7,815 nt of DNA, from the NCBI GenBank assembly GCA_900772695.1, contig CAAGRO010000136.1:1-7815 (forward strand). The letters run 5' to 3'. The position numbers and the translations under genes are program-made. The notes under the pieces were generated by a model that searched no databases, was not told where the DNA came from, and saw only the letters and a list, made by a program, of their open reading frames with translations. Source of the DNA: an uncultured Oribacterium sp. (GTDB lineage Bacteria > Bacillota > Clostridia > Lachnospirales > Lachnospiraceae). This document shows positions 1-6,859 of the stretch, piece by piece; position 1 is the first letter of the stretch; the number at the start of each line of letters is the position of its first letter.

Positions 1-273
1 ATCGTTTTCCACCATCTGCCGAAGCGTCTCCACATCCTCGTCCCGCAGATGATCACTGTGGTCCGGGTGGAAGCCCACCGCCGCGTAGACCTGCGGATAG
101 CGCTCCGCGAGTGCGAGCGCCGCACGGCTCGACGGCAGATCGAAGCCGATCTCTGTAAACGCACCGACGCCATGGGCGCCGAGATCCGCGATGATCGCCT
201 CGCGGTCCTCATCGAAGGCCGCATCGCAGAGATGCGCATGTGTATCAAAAATTTCACTTGCTATTTTCATCAT
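1..273 (-). CDS. tatD: TatD family metal-dependent hydrolase (DNase), N-terminal 91 residues, cut by window start
   Basis: TatD proteins are TIM-barrel metal-dependent nucleases (3'-5' exonuclease on DNA, also linked to RNA quality control) acting in the cytoplasm. The first 91 codons are visible and the rest lies beyond base 1. Residues 10-15 read DTHAHL, the family's opening metal-binding HxH motif (His12, His14), followed by an acidic DEDREAII helix. Residues 64-70 read AAVGFHP, the second conserved TatD signature. The start is one of two tandem ATG codons (273 or 270). The ribosome site is poor: an AGGGA lies about 12 bases upstream of the first ATG. The gene is third in the metG-traX-tatD run, 88 bases after traX. 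A metG-tatD neighbourhood is common in Firmicutes, which supports the call. No frame disruption is seen. Confidence 0.93.
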   Translation of the reverse strand, partial: MMKIASEIFDTHAHLCDAAFDEDREAIIADLGAHGVGAFTEIGFDLPSSRAALALAERYPQVYAAVGFHPDHSDHLRDEDVETLRQMVEND

Positions 274-360
274 AATTCAATCTGGTCCCTGGCTTAGATT
301 TCACCGGTCTCGTAGTACTGTGCTTCTGTTGCCGGCCTCCGGGCCCCTGCCTGAATTGTA

Positions 361-369
361 ACTATAGCA
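361..369 (-). promoter_or_regulatory. Possible extended -10 promoter for tatD inside the end of traX
   Basis: Reading the minus strand, TGCTATAGT occurs across the traX stop codon, which matches an extended -10 (TGnTATAAT with one change). No good -35 lies 16-18 bases upstream. A start about 7 bases downstream would give tatD a leader of about 80 bases. It could supply tatD separately from metG, but one short AT-rich match is weak evidence. Confidence 0.25.
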
Positions 370-1135
370 GTGCGCCGATATAGATCATCAGGTAGAACAC
401 AGCGAGGTGGAGCGGGTAATAGAAGTAGAAGAGCCACTTCGGATGCAGGCGGCCACGCTCGCCGTTGTAAAACCAGATCGGCAGGAAGCAGAGGACCGGC
501 AGGAAGCGGGTGCTGACGGAGCCGGCGGCGGTGGTCAGGATGCCACTCACGATCTGCAGGGTCTTCTCCTTATGGAAATTATACATGAGTGCCATGCCGA
601 GGATCGCGAACACGCCGAACTGAAGATGTGTGATCCAGGCGGCGGCACAGCCGGCCACGACACAGAGCCACTTCCGCTCTATGCGCTTCCGGTTCTGTTT
701 CATGCCATACATCACGAGAAGTCCGAGTGCGAGTGTAAGCATCGGGTTCTGCAGCTCGAAGTGATAGGTCTCGTTGTACATACAGAGGTCGAACGGGACC
801 TCGCTCAGCAGCGCGAACACGAGCATGCGTCCGAAATATTTCCAGAAGTCGGACGTGTGGATGAAGCCTTCGACACAGAGAAATGCGAAGATCGGGAAGC
901 AGAAAAATCCGCAGAAATGAAGGATGTCGTAGAGCCGGAGCCAGCGCATCCCTTCCGCCGTGGCGATCGCCATCTGATAGTATTCCTCGGAGTATCCGTA
1001 GAGCTTGCCGTTCTTTATGATCACGACGGCGAAGCTGTACGCGGTCATCATAAGGGTCGCGAGGAGCTTCAGGATGCCGCCGGACAGTCCGATTCCTTTT
1101 CGGGTGCTTTTTAAAACACTTTGATATGTAGCCAT
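362..1135 (-). CDS. TraX family integral membrane protein
   Basis: This 257-residue hydrophobic protein belongs to the TraX family, named for the F-plasmid protein needed for N-acetylation of pilin; the role of chromosomal Firmicutes members is not known to me. Family signatures seen are LSGGILK (17-23), CFPIFAFLCVEGFIHT (79-94), FALLSEVPFDL (107-117), NGERG (224-228) and FYFYYPLHL (236-244). About seven to eight membrane segments can be drawn, near 21-40, 72-90, 102-116, 131-145, 157-172, 173-187, 209-223 and 235-255. The first helix reads LKLLATLMMTAYSF, where relatives usually have an Asp-His pair (TMLIDH type); both residues are absent. The conserved LSGxxLK lies before the first internal Met, so the ATG at 1135 is the best start, although no Shine-Dalgarno sequence precedes it. 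The gene lies 54 bases after metG and 88 before tatD. Nothing in the window suggests conjugation. Confidence 0.85.
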   Translation of the reverse strand: MATYQSVLKSTRKGIGLSGGILKLLATLMMTAYSFAVVIIKNGKLYGYSEEYYQMAIATAEGMRWLRLYDILHFCGFFCFPIFAFLCVEGFIHTSDFWKYFGRMLVFALLSEVPFDLCMYNETYHFELQNPMLTLALGLLVMYGMKQNRKRIERKWLCVVAGCAAAWITHLQFGVFAILGMALMYNFHKEKTLQIVSGILTTAAGSVSTRFLPVLCFLPIWFYNGERGRLHPKWLFYFYYPLHLAVFYLMIYIGALL

Positions 1136-1140
1136 AATTT

Positions 1141-1180
1141 TAAACGACGACCGGAGCGCAGCTTCCTGCGCGCCGGTCGT
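1141..1180 (-). promoter_or_regulatory. Strong intercistronic hairpin between metG and traX
   Basis: On the minus strand, ACGACCGG and CCGGTCGT (8 bp) enclose GCGCAG/CTGCGC (6 bp) with one C/T mismatch between them and a GAAG loop, spanning 1180 to 1147. It sits 9 bases after the metG stop and ends 11 bases before the traX ATG. The downstream tail is CGTTTAAAATT, with only three consecutive U, so it is a poor intrinsic terminator. It may attenuate read-through, protect the metG 3' end or be a processing site. The only SD-like bases near traX (AGGA) are in its apical part. The stem is seen directly; its role is inferred. Confidence 0.6.
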
Positions 1181-1189
1181 GATGATACA

Positions 1190-3277
1190 TCAGCCGATGA
1201 GGCAGCCGCTCGGCATCTTCGCCATCGGGGTCATGAGGGCAATGTTTCCATCATTGTCCTCCGCCGCTACGATCATGCCCTGGGACTCTTCGCCTGCGAT
1301 CTTCCGCGGCGCAAGGTTGGCGACGATCATCACGCGCTTTCCTACGAGGTCCTCCGGCTTATACGTCTTCTTGATACCGCTGAGGATGGTGCGTGTCTCG
1401 GCACCGACCTGCACGCTGAGCTTCAGGAGCTTCTTCGACTTCGGCACTTCCTCTGCGTGAAGGATCTTTCCGATGCGGAGCTCGACCTTATCGAAGTCCT
1501 CGAAGGTGATTTCCGGCTTCGCTTCCGGTGTCGCGATCTTCGTATCCGCTGCGCAGTCTCCGTTCTCGAGGATCTCCTCCGACATACCGTCGTCTTCCGC
1601 GTCGGTATCTGCGGTCTGGACGTCTGCATTGGCCTCGGAAGCTGCGGCATCCTTCGCCTGCTGCGCCTCGTACTGTGCACACTGCGCCGCCTCGATCTTC
1701 TCAACCTCGACCATGACATCCTCTTCCTTCTTACGCTCGAAGAGGGTCGCCGGTGCGTCGGTCACCTTCGTACCGGACTGGTAGAGACCCCAGCGATCCA
1801 TATCCTCGAGGGCACGCTTCTCGGCGTGGAGCTCGGAAAGGATGGACTCGGCGGTCTCCGGCATGAAGCTCTCGAGGAGCGATGCGCCGATGTTGAGTGC
1901 CTCGGTGAGGTTGTACATGACGGTCTTTAAACGGTCGGCCTGGGCCGGGTCCTTCGCGAGTACCCACGGCTCGGTCTCGTCGATGTACTTGTTGGAACGA
2001 CGGAAGATGTCGAACACTGCAGTCAGGGCATCCGCCACGCGGAGCTGATCCATCTTGTCGCTCGTGGTCTTCACGGCCTGGAGGATGGTGGTCTTCAGAT
2101 CCTCATCCATCGGGCCGGTCACGCCCTTATCCTCGACGACGCCGTCGAAGTACTTGTTGCTCATCGAGATCGTACGCTTCACAAGGTTTCCGAGGATATT
2201 CGCGAGCATGGAGTTATAGCGCTCGACCATAAGCTCCCAGGAGATAACACCATCGTTCTCGTACGGCATCTCGTGGATGACGAAGAAACGGACGGCATCG
2301 ACACCGAAGAGCTTCGCGAGGTCGTCAGCGTAGATCACGTTACCACGGGACTTCGACATCTTGATGCCTTCCTGTGACTTGCCGGCAGCGGTCAGGAGCC
2401 ACGGGTGGCCGAAGACCTTCTTCGGAAGCGGGAGGTCGAGGCTCATCAGGAAGATCGGCCAGTAGATGGTATGGAAGCGGATGATGTCCTTACCGATGAG
2501 GTGGAGATCCGCCGGCCAGAACTTGTCGAACATCGGGTCGCTGTTTCCGTCTGCATCATAGCCGAGACCGGTGATATAGTTCGTGAGCGCGTCGAGCCAT
2601 ACGTATACGACGTGCTTCGGGTCCTCCGCAACCGGGATACCCCACTTGAAGGTGGTTCTGGAGACGCAGAGATCCTGGAGACCCGGCTTCAGGAAGTTGT
2701 TGACCATCTCGTTCTTACGGGATACCGGCTGGATGAACTCCGGATGCTCATCATAGTACTGCATGAGACGGTCCGCGTACTTGCTCATCCGGAAGAAGTA
2801 AGCTTCCTCGCGCTCCTTCTGTACCGGACGTCCGCAGTCCGGGCACTTGCCGTCCACGAGCTGAGAGTCTGTCCAGAAGGACTCACATGGCGTACAGTAC
2901 CAGCCCTCGTACTCGGACTTGTAGATGTCGCCCTTGTCGTACATCTTCTTGAACATCTTCTGTACCTGCTTCTCGTGGTAGTCGTCGGTGGTACGGATGA
3001 ACTTGTCGTAGGAGGTGTTCATGAGGTCCCAGATGGTCTTGATATCGCCGGCGGTCTTGTCGACGAAGGCCTTCGGTGTCATGCCGGCAGCAGCGGCCTT
3101 CTCCTCGATCTTCTGGCCGTGCTCGTCGGTTCCGGTCTGGAACTGGACGTCGTAGCCCTGGAATCTCTTGTATCGTGCGATGGCGTCGGCCAGGACGATC
3201 TCATATGTGTTTCCGATATGCGGCTTGCCGGATGCATAGGCAATCGCAGTGGTGATGTAGTAAGGTTTCTTTTCCAT
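1190..3277 (-). CDS. metG: Methionine--tRNA ligase (MetRS) with C-terminal tRNA-binding domain
   Basis: This cytoplasmic class I synthetase charges tRNA-Met with methionine using ATP and is essential for initiation and elongation. It has 695 residues. The nucleotide-binding signature is HIGN at 20-23 (HIGH in many relatives). A zinc knuckle carries Cys128, Cys131, Cys145 and Cys148. KMSKS is at 306-310, preceded by a short extra loop, then the anticodon-binding helical domain follows to about 500. Residues 519-588 form an unusually long Ala/Glu/Asp-rich linker, and 589-695 are the EMAPII-like OB-fold tRNA-binding domain (ITFEDFDKVELRIGKI at 590-605). The start at 3277 is chosen over an in-frame ATG at 3349 because GGAAAGAGAG precedes it at suitable spacing, homology begins here (KKPYYITT), and the predicted promoter leaves the upstream ATG near or before the transcript start. 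It is the first gene of the metG-traX-tatD unit. No T-box leader is seen. Confidence 0.98.
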   Translation of the reverse strand: MEKKPYYITTAIAYASGKPHIGNTYEIVLADAIARYKRFQGYDVQFQTGTDEHGQKIEEKAAAAGMTPKAFVDKTAGDIKTIWDLMNTSYDKFIRTTDDYHEKQVQKMFKKMYDKGDIYKSEYEGWYCTPCESFWTDSQLVDGKCPDCGRPVQKEREEAYFFRMSKYADRLMQYYDEHPEFIQPVSRKNEMVNNFLKPGLQDLCVSRTTFKWGIPVAEDPKHVVYVWLDALTNYITGLGYDADGNSDPMFDKFWPADLHLIGKDIIRFHTIYWPIFLMSLDLPLPKKVFGHPWLLTAAGKSQEGIKMSKSRGNVIYADDLAKLFGVDAVRFFVIHEMPYENDGVISWELMVERYNSMLANILGNLVKRTISMSNKYFDGVVEDKGVTGPMDEDLKTTILQAVKTTSDKMDQLRVADALTAVFDIFRRSNKYIDETEPWVLAKDPAQADRLKTVMYNLTEALNIGASLLESFMPETAESILSELHAEKRALEDMDRWGLYQSGTKVTDAPATLFERKKEEDVMVEVEKIEAAQCAQYEAQQAKDAAASEANADVQTADTDAEDDGMSEEILENGDCAADTKIATPEAKPEITFEDFDKVELRIGKILHAEEVPKSKKLLKLSVQVGAETRTILSGIKKTYKPEDLVGKRVMIVANLAPRKIAGEESQGMIVAAEDNDGNIALMTPMAKMPSGCLIG

Positions 3278-3359
3278 AGTACTCTCTTTCCGGGCGCCCG
3301 AATGGAAGGCGACCTGATGTATAGATCTGCGCACCGTATGTGGGTGCATTAACTTATTA

Positions 3360-3388
3360 ACTATAATTTATCTGGGGCGTAAATGCAA
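3360..3388 (-). promoter_or_regulatory. Sigma-A type promoter of the metG unit
   Basis: On the minus strand TTGCAT (3388-3383) and TATAGT (3365-3360) are separated by exactly 17 bases, a good vegetative promoter. The -35 begins 4 bases after the helicase stop codon, so the promoter uses almost all of the gap. Transcription would start near 3353, giving a leader of about 75 bases. That leader holds a small GCACC/GGTGC hairpin with a 7-base loop and a CGGGCGCCCG palindrome (3291-3300) directly before the ribosome binding site. It is too short for a T-box. Confidence 0.7.
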
Positions 3389-3391
3389 GAA

Positions 3392-5476
3392 TCAGCGCCG
3401 GTTCCGTCCGGTGATGCTGATGTAGCCGCCCCAGCTGCTCGGCGCGGTGCCGCGGTATGCGGTGGTCGGTTGCACGCTGCTCTTCTTCGGCGTCCGCTGG
3501 AAGAGCTCGTCGCAGAAGCTGGAGTGCTGTGTCTTCATCGTGAAGACGCTGAGCTGGTTCTTCGCACGGGTGATGCCGACATAGAAGAGGCGCCGCTCTT
3601 CTTCGTAGGCTGCGCGCTCCGCCTTCTCTGCTTTTTTCAGGTCCTTCGGAATCTGCGCCGGGAGGACACCGTCGATGACGTCAAGGAGATACACGCTGTC
3701 GTACTCGAGGCCCTTGCTGGCATGGATGGTCGAGAGGATGAACGGGCAGTCGCGTTCCTGTGGTTTCTCCTTCAGGACCTGCCGGAGCTCCTCGAGACGG
3801 TCGACGAGATGGCGCGGACTGTCCTCCTGGTCGGCGAGGATGCGGAGGATATCGAGCTTCGTATCCTTGATCTCGCTTCGCTCCATATACTCACGATAGC
3901 CCATGTACTCGACGATACGATAGACCGCGCGGCCGGCACTCTCCTTCAGCAGGTTCCGCATGTGGGTCTGGATGGCGCGGACCTTTCCCTTGGTATAGGC
4001 ATTGAGCCCGCCATGCTTGAGTGCCACGTCCCAGACGGAGAGACCCTCGAGCTGACTGATCTCCGCGATGCTCTGCGCATCCTGCTTCCGAAGGTAGGTG
4101 GTGAGCTTGTAGTAGAGCTGCATGAAAAGCTCCGTGTTCAGCGGATTCTCAGCGAGGCGGATGATGTTGCAGATGTCGAGCACGACACGGTTCGTGAAGA
4201 AGCCAATGTCGGCGTTCCGCATCTTATATGGCACGCCGTTTCGTTCGAGAAGGTCGATCAGCGGGAGCGCGCACTCGTGGTCGCGGTAGAGGACCGCGAT
4301 CGGATTCTGTGATCGGCGTCGATCGGTGGAAACTGTCTCGCCTGGCACCGCCTTTGCCGGATCCTGCACTTCGCCGGCTGCGACCGCCCGTCGTTTCTGA
4401 TCCGCCGCCAGCACATCCGCTGCGTACGCAGCCGTGCAGTCCGTGGCCACCTTCAGCAGGTAGCTGTACTGGGCCTTCCGGTTCGCGAGCGGGATTTCCC
4501 GGATCTCGCGCTGCTGCGGTCGGGCAGGCTGCATGTGCTTTTCGTGGCGCAGGGTGTTCTTCTGGATGAAGCGGTCAGCGGCGCGCACGATGCTGGCGTC
4601 CGAACGGAAATTCTCTTCCATGAGGAGAACCCGGGCACCGGGATGATGCTGCTCAAACTCGAGAAGCGCATCGGGATAGGCTGCGCGGAAGCCGTAGATG
4701 CTCTGATCCTCGTCGCCGACCATGAAGAGGTTTTCGGTCCGGGACGCGAGGAGGGCGATGATGGCGTGCTGGATCTTCGAGGTGTCCTGGGCCTCATCGA
4801 CACAGATGTACGGGTACTGCTCCTGGAAATGCTCGAGGAGCCACGGGAAGCGCTGGAGCATGGTATAGGCATAGACCATCTGGTCGTCATAATCCATGAG
4901 CTGATGCTCCCGGAGCTCCGCATTGTACGCCTTATAGATCCGGAGAAGCTGGATCTCCGCGTCCTTTTCGAGCGCCCGGATCTCCTCCTCGCCCAGCATA
5001 CGGTTCTTGATGAAGGTGATGAGGGTACGGACATTCTGCAGGTCACTCTCGGTCGGATAGCTGTGCTCGATCCGCTGGTAGATGCCGGCGAGCATCGCGG
5101 CGATGCGCTTTTCATCGGTGAGGAGAGAAAACGCCGTGCGACCGCTCTTCCAGCTGCAGTACTGGATCACGCGGGCGCAGATGCCGTTGATGGTGCGGAA
5201 CTCGAGGCGCCCGGCCATCTCCGACCCGAAACGGTTTGCGAAGCGCTCCGCCATGTCCTTCGTCGCGGCGACGGTATAGGTCACCGTCAGGATCCGTTCC
5301 GGCGCGATGCCCTTACAGAAAATCATATAACCGAGCCGCGTCACGAGCACAGTCGTCTTCCCGGAGCCCGGCACCGCCAGAAGAAGCACCGGGCCCTCGA
5401 CGGACTGCACGGCACTCTCCTGCTGCTGATTTAACTGTATCGGAAATCGACTGGTGAATTCGGTCCAGGTCATCAC
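3392..5476 (-). CDS. UvrD/PcrA-like superfamily 1 ATP-dependent DNA helicase
   Basis: This 694-residue protein shows the full SF1A helicase motif set: Q motif LNQQQESAV (15-23), Walker A AVPGSGKT (34-41), motif Ia TVTYTVAATKDMAERF (64-79), Walker B VDEAQD (226-231), motif III GDEDQSIYGFR (254-264), motif IV ENFRS (288-292), AVLYR (394-398), motif V STIHASKGLEYD (582-593) and motif VI RLFYVGITRAK (629-639). It should unwind DNA 3'-5' in repair or replication restart. Walker A and Ia differ from typical PcrA/UvrD (AGAGSGKT, TFTNKAA), so I class it as a separate Clostridia-type subfamily, not pcrA itself. Residues 347-391 form an Ala/Arg-rich, probably disordered insertion between motifs IV and IVa. 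The start is GTG at 5476 or ATG at 5473; AAGGA at 5491-5487 sits 10 bases before the GTG, which favours GTG. The gene overlaps the upstream GHL10 gene, implying coupled translation. Confidence 0.93.
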   Translation of the reverse strand: MMTWTEFTSRFPIQLNQQQESAVQSVEGPVLLLAVPGSGKTTVLVTRLGYMIFCKGIAPERILTVTYTVAATKDMAERFANRFGSEMAGRLEFRTINGICARVIQYCSWKSGRTAFSLLTDEKRIAAMLAGIYQRIEHSYPTESDLQNVRTLITFIKNRMLGEEEIRALEKDAEIQLLRIYKAYNAELREHQLMDYDDQMVYAYTMLQRFPWLLEHFQEQYPYICVDEAQDTSKIQHAIIALLASRTENLFMVGDEDQSIYGFRAAYPDALLEFEQHHPGARVLLMEENFRSDASIVRAADRFIQKNTLRHEKHMQPARPQQREIREIPLANRKAQYSYLLKVATDCTAAYAADVLAADQKRRAVAAGEVQDPAKAVPGETVSTDRRRSQNPIAVLYRDHECALPLIDLLERNGVPYKMRNADIGFFTNRVVLDICNIIRLAENPLNTELFMQLYYKLTTYLRKQDAQSIAEISQLEGLSVWDVALKHGGLNAYTKGKVRAIQTHMRNLLKESAGRAVYRIVEYMGYREYMERSEIKDTKLDILRILADQEDSPRHLVDRLEELRQVLKEKPQERDCPFILSTIHASKGLEYDSVYLLDVIDGVLPAQIPKDLKKAEKAERAAYEEERRLFYVGITRAKNQLSVFTMKTQHSSFCDELFQRTPKKSSVQPTTAYRGTAPSSWGGYISITGRNRR

Positions 5477-6786
5477 TGAAATACCGTCCTTAGATTGGCG
5501 AGCTCCGCCTGTGCCGCGGCGTCGTCGAAGTTCTGGTACGCGTAGATGCCGAAGCCGCTCACCTGTCCGCTCTGCCGCGCGAGCTGTACCTCCCGGAGGA
5601 GGATGTCACTGCGGCGGAGCCACTCCGGCTTCGCATTGCCGTCCCAACTGTTCGTACCGCACTTGTAGAGCGCGAGGCCGACGTAAAGCTTCACCTTCCC
5701 GCCGGTCTTCTGCTGAAGCTGCAGCCAGCTGCTGAGGCAGGTCGCATACGCGGCATCCGACGCCGCACCGCTGCCGGTCTTCTGCTCAAAATCGAAGTAG
5801 ATCTGCGGAAGCACGTAGTCGATGTAGCCCGTATGACTCATCCATGTGTCAATGTCTACGAAGTAGCTCTTTTCACTTCGCAGATTCCGAAGCGGCCCCA
5901 CCGGGCTCACGCCGAACACCGCAGACGGACGGACCGCATGCACGGTCTGGTACACGGCGGCGATGAGGGCCGAGACATTGGCCTTCCGCCACTCCGTGAT
6001 CGACGCACTGCCGCTGTAGAGCTGGTACTCCGGGTAATCGAAGTTCGTCGCGGCATCCTTTCCGAGGTCCGGATAGAAGTAGTCGTCGAACTGCACGCCG
6101 TCGATCGCATACTTCGTGAGCACCTCGCGGATCGAGGAAACGACGAGATCGCGCACCGCCGGCTGCGCCGGATTCAGGTAGTAGTTTCCGTCGAAGAGCA
6201 GCACGTTCCGGCTGCCGGACGCATACCACTGCTTCACGACAGAGCCCGCCGGCACATCCGACCACTTCATCTGGTAGCCCGTCACACGGTACGGGTTGAA
6301 CCACGCATGGAAGCTGAGCCCATGCCGGTGCGCACTGTCGATCATGTACTGGAGTGCGTCGAAGCGGCCGTTTCCAGGGAGAAACTTCGACGTCGGAAGT
6401 ACGGAGGACGGATAATACGCATCCGAGTGACTGTGCACATGGCAGAAAATCGCATTCATGCCGTTCTTCTGGATGTCGGCCATCACCTTGTCGGCCGCCG
6501 CCTTGAAGCCCGCCTCATCCGTCGGCATGTTCTGCCAGTCGAGGTAGGAAAACCACACACCGCGGAGCTCGCCGCTGTCTGCTGTGGCGACTCCGGTATT
6601 CACTCCGCTGCTGTTCGCAGAGCTGCTGCCTGCGCCGGAGACATTGCCCGACGCCGAAGCGGCCGTCAGCGTCACGCCACGCCCCACGACACTCGCCGCG
6701 TACGCCGCTGTACCACTGGACAATGCCATCGCCCCGAACATCGTCACGACGCTGAGCACCGTGGCTGCCAAACGTTTAAACTTCAT
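5473..6786 (-). CDS. Secreted glycosyl-hydrolase-like protein, GHL10 (DUF187) family
   Basis: This 437-residue exported protein has a signal peptide (MKFKRL, hydrophobic core 7-24, likely cleavage after AYA at 28-30), a Ser/Gly/Ala/Asn-rich linker (about 43-71) and a GHL10 TIM-barrel domain from ELRGVW (73-78) to the end. Recognisable barrel strands are FHAWFNPYR (159-167), DGVQFDDYFYP (229-239, with the paired aspartates expected at the active site), FGVSPVG (291-297), YVLPQIYFDF (324-333) and YVGLALYK (368-375). The family is predicted to cleave cell-wall or surface glycans; the substrate cannot be read from sequence. No membrane anchor, LPxTG or cell-wall-binding repeat is seen, so it may be released or held at the surface by another means. 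The start is the ATG at 6786 because AGGAGG (6796-6791) lies just upstream; the ATG at 6801 lies before that site and gives a poorer signal peptide. Its stop overlaps the helicase start. Confidence 0.9.
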   Translation of the reverse strand: MKFKRLAATVLSVVTMFGAMALSSGTAAYAASVVGRGVTLTAASASGNVSGAGSSSANSSGVNTGVATADSGELRGVWFSYLDWQNMPTDEAGFKAAADKVMADIQKNGMNAIFCHVHSHSDAYYPSSVLPTSKFLPGNGRFDALQYMIDSAHRHGLSFHAWFNPYRVTGYQMKWSDVPAGSVVKQWYASGSRNVLLFDGNYYLNPAQPAVRDLVVSSIREVLTKYAIDGVQFDDYFYPDLGKDAATNFDYPEYQLYSGSASITEWRKANVSALIAAVYQTVHAVRPSAVFGVSPVGPLRNLRSEKSYFVDIDTWMSHTGYIDYVLPQIYFDFEQKTGSGAASDAAYATCLSSWLQLQQKTGGKVKLYVGLALYKCGTNSWDGNAKPEWLRRSDILLREVQLARQSGQVSGFGIYAYQNFDDAAAQAELANLRTVFQ

Positions 6787-6790
6787 GCTT

Positions 6791-6796
6791 CCTCCT
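6791..6796 (-). promoter_or_regulatory. Ribosome binding site fixing the GHL10 start
   Basis: A perfect AGGAGG with 4 bases to the ATG at 6786 (minus strand). It falls inside the longer open frame that begins at 6801, so it decides in favour of the shorter product with the canonical KFKR signal-peptide start. Confidence 0.8.
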
Positions 6797-6816
6797 CTCA
6801 TCGGTCCCCGAATATG

Positions 6817-6849
6817 AAAAAACGCCGCAGGAGGACCTGCGGTGTTTTC
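6817..6849 (-). terminator. Intrinsic terminator after the lipoprotein gene
   Basis: On the minus strand ACACCGCAGG and CCTGCGGCGT pair over 10 positions with one A/C mismatch around a TCCT loop (6845-6822), followed by TTTTTT (6822-6817). It starts 11 to 15 bases after the lipoprotein stop. The stem is also nearly perfect on the plus strand (one G-U pair), but there only TTTT follows and no plus-strand gene precedes it. The GHL10 ATG is only 30 bases beyond the U-tract, so GHL10 probably depends on incomplete termination or on a promoter inside the lipoprotein gene. Confidence 0.85.
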
Positions 6850-6859
6850 GTCTCGTGTC

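Noticed and set aside
274..361. Terminator between traX and tatD
   Set aside because: The GGGCCC and GGCC stretches form only short stems and no U-tract follows on the minus strand.
407..1114. Long plus-strand open frame opposite traX
   Set aside because: It is antisense to a gene with clear TraX motifs, is rich in His/Glu/Arg as expected of a shadow in GC-rich DNA, and has no ribosome binding site.
3278..3349. 24-residue N-terminal extension of MetRS from an upstream in-frame ATG
   Set aside because: The extension matches nothing in the family, lacks a ribosome site and its ATG lies at about the predicted transcript start.
2405..3352. Plus-strand 315-residue open frame opposite metG, and similar frames opposite the helicase (3383-4312, 4535-5434) and GHL10 (5833-6963)
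   Set aside because: Their composition mirrors the codons of the real gene on the other strand; no family motifs or start signals.
3278..3391. T-box or other riboswitch in the metG leader
   Set aside because: The leader is only about 75 bases, with no specifier stem, no T-box sequence and no terminator/antiterminator pair.
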